Shown piece after piece: positions 6,812 to 12,831 of a stretch of DNA of 14,511 nucleotides. Where the stretch lies: the NCBI GenBank assembly GCA_937907055.1, contig CALCTW010000043.1:1-14511 (forward strand), read 5' to 3'. This stretch comes from an uncultured Clostridia bacterium (GTDB taxonomy: Bacteria > Bacillota > Clostridia > Christensenellales > Aristaeellaceae). The notes under the pieces were generated by a model that saw only the letters and a list, made by a program, of their open reading frames with translations, was not told the DNA's origin and made no database searches. Position 1 is the first letter of the stretch. Each line of letters starts with the position of its first letter. Made by a program: the position numbers and the translations under genes.

Positions 6812-7947
6812 TGATCTATCTTGATAATTCGGCGACCACGCGCCCCACGGAAGCCGTCCGCGCCGCGGTCGTTCAGGCGATGAGTGAAGGGTTCTTCAAC
6901 CCTTCCGCGCTGTACGCGCCGGCCATGCAGGCCGGCCTTGAAATGAAGAAATGCCGGGAGACGATCCTGAAGCAGCTGCATTGTCCGCAGCATAAGGTGG
7001 TCTTCACCGGCTGCGGCACGGAGGCCGATAACCTGATGATCTGGGGCACGCTGGCTTCCCAGCGCGAAGGCACTGTGCTGTACAGCGCGGCGGAGCATCC
7101 GGCTGTGAAGGAGCCCTGCAGTCACGCGGGCGCGGTGCAGGGGAAAGAGATTCCCCTTACGCGGGATGGCGTGGTGGATCTGGAAAAGCTGCGCGGCATG
7201 ATGGATGAGAGCGTGAAGCTGATCTGCGTGATGCAGGTGAACAATGAGACCGGTGCCATTCAGCCCATCAAAGCGATCTCCGATCTGCGCAATGAGCTTT
7301 GTCCAAAGGCGTATCTGCATGTGGACGGCGTTCAGGGGTTCATGCGTGTGCCGTTTGATATGGTGAAGAGCGGGGCAGACAGTTACGCGCTGTCCGGCCA
7401 TAAGATCCACGCCCCCAAGGGCATCGGCGCGCTTGTGTTTTCGCCCAAATGCCGCATTTCGCCCCGTCTGCCCGGCGGCGGTCAGGAAAACGGCATGCGC
7501 TCCGGTACGGAGAATACACCCGGGATCGCCGGTCTGCTGGCGGCCATCGAAGGCATGCTCGGGGATATGGAGCCCATGCGGCAGTGCAAAATCGCGCTGT
7601 ACCGCCGGCTGAAGGAACTGATCCCCACCGCGGTGGTGAACGGCCCCGATCCCGAGGGAGAGCTGGCCGCGCCGCACGTGCTGAATATTTCTCTGCCGCC
7701 GGTCCGCAGCGAGACCATGCTGCACGCGCTGGAGGGGGACGGCATCTATGTGGGCATCGGCAGCGCCTGCTCCAGCCATAAGCAGAAGGTGAGCGCCACC
7801 CTGCAGGCGATGGGGATCAAGCAGCCGCAGGCTGAGAGCGCGCTGCGTTTCTCCTTGTGTCCGGAAAACACGATGGAGGAAATGGAAGCAGTCGCGCAGG
7901 CTGTGAAAAAACATTATGACCTGTTGAGCCGTTTTTCCAGACGCTGA
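6811..7947 (+). CDS. Cysteine desulfurase, NifS/IscS type
   Basis: A PLP enzyme that takes sulfur from L-cysteine as an enzyme-bound persulfide. The protein has 378 residues with all key elements: YLDNSATT (3-10), GCGTEADN (67-74), His96 that stacks on PLP (AAEHPAVK), NNETGAIQP (144-152), Asp172 in HVDGVQ, PLP-binding Lys198 in LSGHKIHAPKG, GGGQENGMRSGTENTP (222-237), and the persulfide-forming Cys320 in GSACSSHKQK. The start codon overlaps the stop of the preceding membrane protein gene. thiI follows 74 bases later, and ThiI here lacks a rhodanese domain, as in Bacillus, where the adjacent desulfurase NifZ is dedicated to ThiI. I therefore infer that this enzyme feeds sulfur to ThiI rather than mainly to Fe-S clusters; a broader IscS-like role cannot be excluded. 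Confidence 0.94.
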   Translation: MIYLDNSATTRPTEAVRAAVVQAMSEGFFNPSALYAPAMQAGLEMKKCRETILKQLHCPQHKVVFTGCGTEADNLMIWGTLASQREGTVLYSAAEHPAVKEPCSHAGAVQGKEIPLTRDGVVDLEKLRGMMDESVKLICVMQVNNETGAIQPIKAISDLRNELCPKAYLHVDGVQGFMRVPFDMVKSGADSYALSGHKIHAPKGIGALVFSPKCRISPRLPGGGQENGMRSGTENTPGIAGLLAAIEGMLGDMEPMRQCKIALYRRLKELIPTAVVNGPDPEGELAAPHVLNISLPPVRSETMLHALEGDGIYVGIGSACSSHKQKVSATLQAMGIKQPQAESALRFSLCPENTMEEMEAVAQAVKKHYDLLSRFSRR

Positions 7948-7970
7948 CGGGTGCTAAGCGGAATGATTGA

Positions 7971-8003
7971 CGGGTCCCTCGCGCGGTAAGCAGGAGAGAC
8001 CCG
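7971..8003 (+). promoter_or_regulatory. Hairpin in the leader just before the thiI ribosome binding site
   Basis: CGGGTCCCTC (7971-7980) can pair with GAGAGACCCG (7994-8003) over 9 of 10 positions, with one C-A mismatch and a 13-base loop. It is not followed by a T-run, so it is not an intrinsic terminator. It ends five bases before AAGGAG (8008-8013) of thiI. It could affect translation initiation or mRNA stability between the desulfurase and thiI genes. This is only a structural observation. Confidence 0.45.
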
Positions 8004-8021
8004 ATATAAGGAGAATGACCG

Positions 8022-9167
8022 ATGAAGGAATTGCTGCTCGTCAAATACGGCGAGATCTATCTGAAGGGATTGAACCGCCCTTATTTCATGCGCGCGCTGG
8101 TGGAGCGCGTGAAGCAGTCCGTGAAGGATATGAACTGCCGTGTGTGGCTGCGTGATGCCCGTATCTTTGTGGAAGGCGCGCAGGATATGGATGAATGCGT
8201 ACGCCGCGTGACAAAAGTATTCGGTGTGCACAGCGTGTGCCCGGCCCGCAGCCTGCCCAAGGATAACTTTGAAGAGATCTGCAAAAACGCCGCTGAAATG
8301 ATGGCGGACAAGAAGGGCACCTTCAAGGTGGACAGCCGCCGCAGCGACAAGCTTTATCCCATGACCAGCCCCGAGCTGAACATGGAGATCGGCGGTTATA
8401 TTCTGGAGCGGAATCCGAATCTTTCCGTGGATGTGAAGGAGCCGCAGCATCGCCTGAATGTGGAGATCCGCGATGAAGTGTATATGTACAGCGAGGTGAT
8501 CCCCGCGGTGGGCGGCATGCCCGTGGGCACGGGCGGCAAGGCCTGTCTGCTGCTTTCCGGCGGCATCGACAGCCCTGTGGCCGGCTACATGATCGCCAAG
8601 CGCGGTGTGGAACTGGTGGCAGTGCACTATTTCAGCTATCCCTATACCGGTGAACAGGCCAAGCAGAAGGTGCTGGATCTGGCGAAGATCCTCAGCGAAT
8701 ACTGCTGCGGCATCAAGGTGTATGTTGTGCCCTTCACTGAGATCCAGATGCAGATCCACGAAAAGTGCCATGAGGAATACACCACCCTGATCATGCGCCG
8801 CTATATGATGCGGATCGCGGAGCACTTTGCCAATGAGGAGAAGTGCGGCGCGCTCATCACCGGTGAATCGCTCGGCCAGGTGGCCAGCCAGACTATGGAA
8901 GCGCTGAATGCTACCAACTCTGTGGTATCTCTGCCGGTCTTCCGTCCGCTGATCGGTTTTGACAAGGTGGATATCATCGATTACGCGCAGAAGATCGGCA
9001 CTTATGAGACCAGTTCTCTGCCCTTTGAGGATTGCTGCACGGTGTTCACGCCGCGCCATCCCGCGACCAAGCCCAAGGATAAGATCATCCTGAGCAGCGA
9101 GAGCCGTCTGGATCAGGAAAAGCTGATCGCAGACGCGATTGCGAACACCGAGGTCGTGACCTTCTGA
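8022..9167 (+). CDS. thiI: tRNA 4-thiouridine synthase ThiI (no rhodanese domain)
   Basis: ThiI adenylates U8 of tRNA and replaces its oxygen with sulfur, giving 4-thiouridine; in many bacteria it also supplies sulfur for the thiazole of thiamine. The 381-residue protein starts with LLVKYGEIYLKGLNRPYF, which leads into the ferredoxin-like and THUMP domains (about 1-165). The ATP-binding PP-loop SGGIDS is at 179-184 (LLLSGGIDSPVAGYM), ITGESLGQVASQT at 279-291, and PFEDCCTVFTPRHPATKP (334-351) holds the conserved Cys pair. The C-terminal rhodanese domain of the Escherichia coli enzyme is absent, as in Bacillus, so sulfur must come directly from a partner desulfurase, presumably the one encoded just upstream. 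The start has AAGGAG at 8008-8013, and a strong terminator follows the gene. Confidence 0.96.
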   Translation: MKELLLVKYGEIYLKGLNRPYFMRALVERVKQSVKDMNCRVWLRDARIFVEGAQDMDECVRRVTKVFGVHSVCPARSLPKDNFEEICKNAAEMMADKKGTFKVDSRRSDKLYPMTSPELNMEIGGYILERNPNLSVDVKEPQHRLNVEIRDEVYMYSEVIPAVGGMPVGTGGKACLLLSGGIDSPVAGYMIAKRGVELVAVHYFSYPYTGEQAKQKVLDLAKILSEYCCGIKVYVVPFTEIQMQIHEKCHEEYTTLIMRRYMMRIAEHFANEEKCGALITGESLGQVASQTMEALNATNSVVSLPVFRPLIGFDKVDIIDYAQKIGTYETSSLPFEDCCTVFTPRHPATKPKDKIILSSESRLDQEKLIADAIANTEVVTF

Positions 9168-9259
9168 TCTTCCTCTCATCATTTGGAGGAACGAAGCCGC
9201 CTGATCCGGGTCAGGTCTCATGCTCCCGACGGAAGCCCGTCAATATGAATGTCTTTCGG

Positions 9260-9305
9260 ACAGCGATCCATTGAAGAGAAAAACTTCAATGGATCGCTGT
9301 TTTTT
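9260..9305 (+). terminator. Intrinsic terminator of the folD-thiI gene run
   Basis: A perfect 17-bp inverted repeat (9260-9276 against 9284-9300), with arm core CAGCGATCCATTGAAG, closes on a 7-base A/G loop and runs directly into a T-tract (9300-9305). It lies about 90 bases past the thiI stop. It should end transcription of the long left-hand cluster and insulate the downstream regulator gene. Confidence 0.92.
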
Positions 9306-9346
9306 GTTGCGTATCACTGTCCGCAGGGGGAATACCGGGCGCGGAA

Positions 9347-9390
9347 TGACGCGAAAACCCCGGATTTTTCGGGCTTTTTGACGCGAAAAC
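9347..9390. repeat. Pair of 12-bp direct repeats, 32 bp apart: candidate operator
   Basis: TGACGCGAAAAC occurs exactly at 9347-9358 and again at 9379-9390. The start-to-start distance is 32 bp, three turns of B-DNA, so both copies face the same side of the helix. OmpR/PhoB-type regulators usually bind direct repeats, and the next gene encodes such a DNA-binding domain. The spacer holds CCCG/CGGG followed by TTTTT, a weak mini-hairpin that could add to termination. A possible -10 (TAAAAT, 9435-9440) has no good -35, which would suit an activated promoter. Binding by the neighbouring protein is an inference. Confidence 0.5.
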
Positions 9391-9476
9391 AGATATCGAA
9401 GAAAAAACTTAAAAATTTCTTCACAAAGTTGGAATAAAATCGGGACTTCGATCGTTTTATGGTTGAGGTGATGAAA

Positions 9477-9794
9477 ATGAGCATTCTGTACACCAGCAAA
9501 ACGAACACAAAACCTGTTAGCCTGGAACTTGATGATCATGACGCCAAGGTGAAGATCAACGGAAAAGACTGCGAGCTGACCCGGCAGGAGTATTCTCTTT
9601 TGCGGATGCTGATGCAGCATTGCAACGCGCCGGTCAGCCGGAATGAACTGCTGATCACGGCCTGGGGCTATGTGACCCCCGGCATCACCCGCACGGTGGA
9701 TGTGCATATCCAGCGCCTGCGCAGAAAACTGGGCGCGGGCTGTATCGAGACGGTCTACCGTCAGGGATACAAGCTGCTCGCAAGCCCCGCCTGA
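9477..9794 (+). CDS. Stand-alone OmpR/PhoB-type winged-helix DNA-binding protein
   Basis: A 105-residue protein made almost entirely of the C-terminal DNA-binding domain of response regulators. An N-terminal beta-sheet (about 12-33) is followed by LTRQEYSLLRMLM (35-47), NAPVSRNELLITAWGY (50-65), the recognition helix and wing in TRTVDVHIQRLRRKLG (72-87), and IETVYRQGYKLLA (90-102). There is no receiver domain or phosphorylation site, so activity is not controlled by the usual two-component route. ATG 9477 is chosen because GAGGTG (9465-9470) sits 6 bases upstream; the in-frame ATGs at 9459 and 9471 lie before or against that site. The gene is alone, between a terminator on its left and a bidirectional terminator on its right. 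Target genes are unknown; self-regulation through the upstream repeats is plausible. Confidence 0.88.
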   Translation: MSILYTSKTNTKPVSLELDDHDAKVKINGKDCELTRQEYSLLRMLMQHCNAPVSRNELLITAWGYVTPGITRTVDVHIQRLRRKLGAGCIETVYRQGYKLLASPA

Positions 9795-9935
9795 GAAAAA
9801 AGGACAGAGGGAGGGTCGCTTTGCGTGATCTTTGCCCTGCTGAAGACCGATTTTCCGCATGATCTTTCATGATTCCTTGACGCTTTGATAAACAGGTTTG
9901 ACCGATAAATCTTTCTGTCGGTCTTGTGTCAGACA

Positions 9936-9979
9936 AAAAGGACCTCCGGCCTGCCATGATGGCAAACTGGAGGTTTTTC
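9936..9979. terminator. Bidirectional terminator between the regulator gene and lysA
   Basis: ACCTCC (9942-9947) pairs with GGAGGT (9969-9974). Inside, TGCCA (9952-9956) pairs with TGGCA (9960-9964) around a 3-base loop. A T-run follows on the plus strand (9974-9978), and A residues at 9935-9939 give a T-run for the minus strand. It lies between two convergent genes and can serve both. A second 6-bp hairpin, GACCGA (9900-9905) with TCGGTC (9918-9923), precedes it without a T-tract. Confidence 0.8.
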
Positions 9980-10021
9980 ATCTTAATATGAATGATTAAC
10001 GATGTGAAGGAGAGGATCCGA

Positions 10022-11257
10022 TCACAGCAGCGTGGCGAAGTAATCATCCGGGGTCTCCGCGCGGCGGATCATGCGGAAGGTGCCGTCCTGCTGATACAGG
10101 ATCTCCGCGCTGCGCAGACGGCCGTTATACTGATAACCCATCGCGAAGCCGTGCGCGCCGGTATCGTGGATGACCAGCAGATCGCCGATGTTGATCTCGG
10201 GCAGCTGACGGTCGATGGCGAATTTGTCGTTATTCTCGCACAGGCTGCCGGTGACATCATATACGTGATCAAGCGGTGCCTCGCGCTTGCCGCACACGTG
10301 GATGTGATGATAAGCGCCGTACATCGCGGGGCGCATGAGGTTGCTGGCACAGGCGTCCACACCGATATAATCTTTATAAATGCGCTTTTCATGCACAGCG
10401 TGCGTGACTAGCCAGCCGTAAGGGCCGGTCATGTAACGGCCAAGCTCGGTCTTGATCGCGACACCGGCATCCTTGGGATCGCCCAGGATGCTGACATACT
10501 GCTTGCGGACGTTCTCACCCACGCCGAAGATATCGATGGTGGGCTCACCGGGACGGTAGGGGATGCCGATACCGCCGCTGAGGTTGACGAAAGCCAGTTC
10601 CAGACCGGTCTGCCTGGCCAGATCCTTGCCCAGCTGGAACAGGATGCCCGCCAGCGTGGGATAATAGCTGTTATCTGTGGTGCAGCTGGCCAGGAAGGCA
10701 TGCAGGGCGAAGCGCTTGGCGCCGAGGCTCTTCAGCCGGGCCAGACCGACCGGCAGCTGATCCTTCGTCCAGCCGTATTTGGATTCACCGGGCTGACCCA
10801 TCACGGCATTGCCGAGAGAGAAGCTTCCGCCCGGATTGAAGCGGACACACACGGTTTCGGGAACGCCGCCGTTCTGCACCAGCGTATCGATATCGGTGAT
10901 ATCATCCAGATTGATGTAGGCGTTCAGCTTGCGGGCGTAGGCATATTCCGCCGGAGGCATGCTGTTGGCGGAGAACATGATCTCATCGCCCTTCATGCCC
11001 AGTTTATCCGCCATGATCAGCTCACAGAGGCTGGAGCAATCCACACCGCACTTTTCGCTGCGGAGGATCTCCAGAATGCGGGGGTTGGGAAGCGCCTTGA
11101 CGGCGTAATATTCACGGAAATCAGCGGCCCAACTGAAGGCAGCGTTCATATCCTGCGCGCATTTGCGGATACCGGCTTCGTCATACAGATGGAAGGGAGT
11201 AGGAAACTGCGCGGCAGCGGCTTCAAATACACTGTCCTGCAGAGAAAAATTGGGCAT
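10022..11257 (-). CDS. lysA: Diaminopimelate decarboxylase (clostridial type)
   Basis: A PLP-dependent fold-III decarboxylase of 411 residues that makes L-lysine from meso-diaminopimelate, the last step of lysine synthesis. In order: TPFHLYDE (20-27), the PLP lysine Lys54 in YYAVKALPNP, GVDCSSLCEL (71-80), NLSGGIGIPYRP (225-236), ELGRYMTGPYGWLV (271-284), CASNLMRPAMYGAYHH (303-318), the substrate-site CENNDKFA (340-347), and GDLLVIHDTGAHGFAMGYQYNGRLRSAE (358-385). The usual CESGD and GGG motifs are replaced by CENND and SGG. To my recollection this is normal in a clostridial subgroup annotated as LysA, but it leaves some doubt about substrate. ATG 11257 is chosen for its GGAGGT site (11265-11270); the longer frame from 11398 would begin beyond the promoter. 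Confidence 0.9.
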   Translation of the reverse strand: MPNFSLQDSVFEAAAAQFPTPFHLYDEAGIRKCAQDMNAAFSWAADFREYYAVKALPNPRILEILRSEKCGVDCSSLCELIMADKLGMKGDEIMFSANSMPPAEYAYARKLNAYINLDDITDIDTLVQNGGVPETVCVRFNPGGSFSLGNAVMGQPGESKYGWTKDQLPVGLARLKSLGAKRFALHAFLASCTTDNSYYPTLAGILFQLGKDLARQTGLELAFVNLSGGIGIPYRPGEPTIDIFGVGENVRKQYVSILGDPKDAGVAIKTELGRYMTGPYGWLVTHAVHEKRIYKDYIGVDACASNLMRPAMYGAYHHIHVCGKREAPLDHVYDVTGSLCENNDKFAIDRQLPEINIGDLLVIHDTGAHGFAMGYQYNGRLRSAEILYQQDGTFRMIRRAETPDDYFATLL

Positions 11258-11288
11258 GAATGATACCTCCGAAAATAGATTGCGCCTT

Positions 11289-11317
11289 ATTATATGAGAG
11301 AAGTTCGCGGAAGGCAA
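11289..11317 (-). promoter_or_regulatory. Promoter of lysA
   Basis: Reading the minus strand, TTGCCT (11312-11317) is followed after exactly 17 bases by a consensus TATAAT (11289-11294). The predicted start, about 11282, gives a short leader of some 25 bases before the lysA ATG, with the ribosome binding site inside it. No leader fold such as the lysine riboswitch fits in such a short leader. Confidence 0.85.
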
Positions 11318-11395
11318 GGTGATTTGAGGGAAAAGACAAAAAGAACACATTCCCTCTGAATGACCGGATGACAGGGGAGAGCGGGCGCGATATAA

Positions 11396-11423
11396 CAAAA
11401 AACACCGGCGGTTAAGCCGGTGC
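11396..11423 (-). terminator. Terminator of the rplU-prp-rpmA operon
   Basis: On the minus strand a 7-bp stem, CACCGGC (11403-11409) with GCCGGTG (11416-11422), closes a 6-base loop and runs into six T residues (11397-11402). It lies about 30 bases past the rpmA stop. On the plus strand it is followed by TTTTG and a further T-run, but no plus-strand gene needs it. Confidence 0.88.
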
Positions 11424-11452
11424 TTTTGTCTTTTTGAGAATGCGTTATCCGC

Positions 11453-11737
11453 TTACTCGGCGACAGGGTATACGCTGACCTGCTTGTCAAACTTGCCCTT
11501 GCGCTCGAACTTCATGATGCCGCTCGCCTTGGCGAACAGGGTGTCATCCTTGCCGATGCCGACATTGAGGCCGGGATAGACCTTGGTGCCGCGCTGACGG
11601 ACGAGGATGTTGCCGGCCAGAACGAACTGACCATCGGCACGCTTGGGCCCAAGACGCTTGCTTTCGCTGTCACGGCCGTTACGGGTGGAGCCCATACCTT
11701 TTTTATGGGCGAAAAGCTGTAAATTAAGCTTCAACAT
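11453..11737 (-). CDS. rpmA: 50S ribosomal protein L27 with Prp-cleaved N-terminal extension
   Basis: L27 is a 94-residue basic protein of the large ribosomal subunit, whose N-terminus reaches the peptidyl transferase centre. The conserved core is HKKGMGSTRNGRDSESKRLGPKR, then VLAGNILVRQRGTKVYPGLNVGIGKDDTLFA. The N-terminus MLKLNLQLF|AHKK carries the Bacillota extension. In Staphylococcus aureus the protease Prp removes it, leaving a start that matches the mature Escherichia coli AHKK. The motif here has Leu8 rather than the more common Phe8. ATG 11737 is chosen because GGAGG (11746-11750) lies 8 bases upstream and the peptide then begins with the standard MLKLNLQ. It is the last gene of its operon, so obgE does not follow as it often does. 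Confidence 0.97.
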   Translation of the reverse strand: MLKLNLQLFAHKKGMGSTRNGRDSESKRLGPKRADGQFVLAGNILVRQRGTKVYPGLNVGIGKDDTLFAKASGIMKFERKGKFDKQVSVYPVAE

Positions 11738-11766
11738 GATTTTTTCCTCCGTTAAAGTAATGGTCA

Positions 11767-12084
11767 TTATTTATCAGAGCTGATGAGACGAACATAACGG
11801 GGATATTCCTCGGCAATGTCGCTCAGCCCCTGGATCATCGTTCTGAAGATGACTTGCGCGTCATGGTTTTCAGTGTCGCTGATCCGGGCTTCCAGCAGCC
11901 CGTTCCCCACCTTCACCTTGGGCACGATGCCCGCCACGCTTTCCAAAGCATTGACACAGGTGGTGGTAAGAATGCTGACGGCGGAACAGACGATGTCACT
12001 GCCTTCTTCGGCGTAACCCGAATGCCCCTTACAGGTAAAACCTGTGATCGATCCGTCCTTGCTGCTGATGGTAACAGTGGTCAT
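11767..12084 (-). CDS. prp: Ribosomal-processing cysteine protease Prp
   Basis: Prp (YsxB family) is a small cysteine protease that trims the N-terminal extension of L27 before or during ribosome assembly. The protein has 105 residues. The active-site region reads GHSGYAEEGSDIVCSAVSILT, giving the catalytic dyad His21 and Cys33 with the conserved SD pair between them. The C-terminal strand region (DAQVIFRTMIQGLSDIAEEYP) is typical. The gene sits between rplU and rpmA, the standard Bacillota order. Its ATG overlaps the rplU stop by one base, so it is probably translated by coupling. Its substrate motif is present in the adjacent rpmA product. Confidence 0.96.
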   Translation of the reverse strand: MTTVTISSKDGSITGFTCKGHSGYAEEGSDIVCSAVSILTTTCVNALESVAGIVPKVKVGNGLLEARISDTENHDAQVIFRTMIQGLSDIAEEYPRYVRLISSDK

Positions 12085-12389
12085 CAGGCCTTGATACCGG
12101 TGATCTGAACAGCGGTGAAAGGCTGACGATGGCCGGCCTTACGACGGTAGTTCTTCTTGCTCTTGTACTTCATGATCAGGATCTTGGCAGCCTTGCCGTG
12201 GCGGACGACCTTACCGGTCACTTCAGCGCCTTCAACGACGGGCTTGCCGACGACGACCTGGTCACCGCCCAGCATGAGCACGGGGAAAGAAACGATGTCG
12301 CCCTCATTGTTGTCGAGCTTCTCGATGTAGATGGTGTCTCCCTCGGAAACACGGTACTGTTTGCCGCCGGTAGCGATAATAGCGTACAT
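12084..12389 (-). CDS. rplU: 50S ribosomal protein L21
   Basis: L21 is a 101-residue large-subunit protein that binds 23S rRNA. The start MYAIIATGGKQYRVSEGD, the middle GKPVVEGAEVTGKVVRHGKAAKILIMKYKSKKNYRRKAGHRQPFT and the end VQITGI are diagnostic. The start at 12389 has a full AAGGAGG at 12400-12406, 10 bases upstream. It is the first gene of the rplU-prp-rpmA operon, preceded by a leader of about 113 bases and a strong promoter. Confidence 0.98.
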   Translation of the reverse strand: MYAIIATGGKQYRVSEGDTIYIEKLDNNEGDIVSFPVLMLGGDQVVVGKPVVEGAEVTGKVVRHGKAAKILIMKYKSKKNYRRKAGHRQPFTAVQITGIKA

Positions 12390-12505
12390 TATGGCAGCAC
12401 CTCCTTAAATAAATATTACTCGCCGGGATTCCCGGAAGGAAGGATGACGTGTCTCAGTCACGAGGCCGCGAATGCGTTAGGGAGCCTCACCCGTGCGGTT
12501 GCCCT
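12390..12505 (-). ncRNA. Candidate L21 leader RNA (autoregulatory 5' UTR of rplU)
   Basis: The transcript predicted from the rplU promoter has a leader of about 113 bases, long for a simple gene. It can form several stems: AGGG (12505-12502) with CCCT (12482-12479) around an ACC/GGT pair, a GAGGC/GCCTC pairing further in, and CCGGG/CCCGG (near 12423-12435) shortly before the ribosome binding site. Leaders upstream of rplU in Bacillota are known as an RNA family thought to bind L21. I matched position and size, not a covariance model, so membership is unconfirmed. Confidence 0.5.
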
Positions 12506-12508
12506 AAT

Positions 12509-12537
12509 ATAATAGCACAAAGGCATCGGCCGGTCAA
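12509..12537 (-). promoter_or_regulatory. Promoter of the rplU operon
   Basis: On the minus strand TTGACC (12532-12537), a 17-base spacer and TATTAT (12509-12514) make a near-consensus sigma-A-type promoter. This strength is expected for a ribosomal protein operon. The start would be about 12502-12505. Confidence 0.87.
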
Positions 12538-12771
12538 TCACTTTTTTCGGGCTTTTTCCTTGCCGCGGAAGGCCTCGCGGGGTGTCCGGCAGGGGAAAAA
12601 GCCGGATGAGAAGAGGTGAAAAGAAGCGCTTCCGACGGTCCCGGAAGCCGGCAGAGGGGAAGGCGGACCGGCAGATGAGCACCAAATATCCAAATTAGAA
12701 TATTTAAAACACGAAAATGCCATATTTACTGTATTTATTTCGTATTTGTATTCAAATTCTGCATAATCGGG
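12538..12771. other. Divergent intergenic region between rplU and putP
   Basis: No convincing gene is present. The left half (12538-12680) is GC-rich with several hairpins: CCGCG/CGCGG near 12562-12579, CCGGC/GCCGG near 12585-12605 and a 7-bp GCTTCCG/CGGAAGC stem at 12628-12648. None has a proper T-run on the side that would matter. The right half (12681-12771) turns sharply AT-rich and contains an imperfect palindrome (12684-12705). Open frames here run through the rplU promoter and show no family features. Confidence 0.65.
12684..12705. promoter_or_regulatory. AT-rich palindrome upstream of putP, candidate operator
   Basis: A 22-base interrupted palindrome with outer arms AAATAT and ATATTT is symmetric at 9 of 11 positions. 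It is centred about 110 bases before the predicted putP transcription start and about 160 bases from the rplU promoter. Dyads of this form are typical dimeric regulator sites; which protein binds is unknown. Confidence 0.4.
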
Positions 12772-12799
12772 TTGAGAAATTGCATTTTATGGTTATAAT
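12772..12799 (+). promoter_or_regulatory. Promoter of putP
   Basis: TTGAGA (12772-12777), a 16-base spacer and a consensus TATAAT (12794-12799) precede the symporter gene. Transcription would begin near 12806, leaving a 26-base leader with an AAAGGA site (12816-12821). Confidence 0.83.
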
Positions 12800-12831
12800 G
12801 AGAGCACGAACTATGAAAGGATCGTGATTGT

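Larger units (their letters stand above)
9168..9476. other. Intergenic region between thiI and the winged-helix gene
   Basis: This 309-base gap holds no convincing gene. From left to right it contains small weak hairpins (a 5-bp pair CCTGA/TCAGG near 9200-9216 and a 4-bp GACG/CGTC pair near 9228-9241), the strong thiI terminator at 9260-9305, a 12-bp direct repeat (9347-9358 and 9379-9390) flanking a GC-rich mini-hairpin, then an A/T-rich stretch with a possible -10 box TAAAAT at 9435-9440 but no recognisable -35. The short open frame from 9249 runs across the terminator stem and is not a gene. Confidence 0.7.

Noticed and set aside
6799..7914. Antisense ORF of 371 codons opposite the cysteine desulfurase
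   Set aside because: Low-complexity His/Arg-rich shadow of a well-supported enzyme gene; no motif and no ribosome binding site.
7914..9221. Antisense ORF of 435 codons opposite thiI
   Set aside because: Shadow of thiI, again His/Ala rich and without recognisable domains.
9180..9245. Possible TPP-riboswitch-like text (CCTGAT...GGGTCAGG) near thiI
   Set aside because: The CTGAGA core and the paired arms of the TPP aptamer are missing, the position is downstream of thiI rather than upstream, and the only pairing is a 5-bp hairpin.
9249..9437. Small ORF of 62 codons after thiI
   Set aside because: It runs through the perfect stem and T-tract of the thiI terminator, has no good ribosome binding site and no family resemblance.
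11258..11398. Longer N-terminus for lysA starting at 11398
   Set aside because: The added sequence covers the lysA promoter and has no conserved content; ATG 11257 has the proper GGAGGT site and family-typical start.
12458..12723. Minus-strand ORFs upstream of rplU
   Set aside because: They span the rplU promoter and leader and show no coding character.
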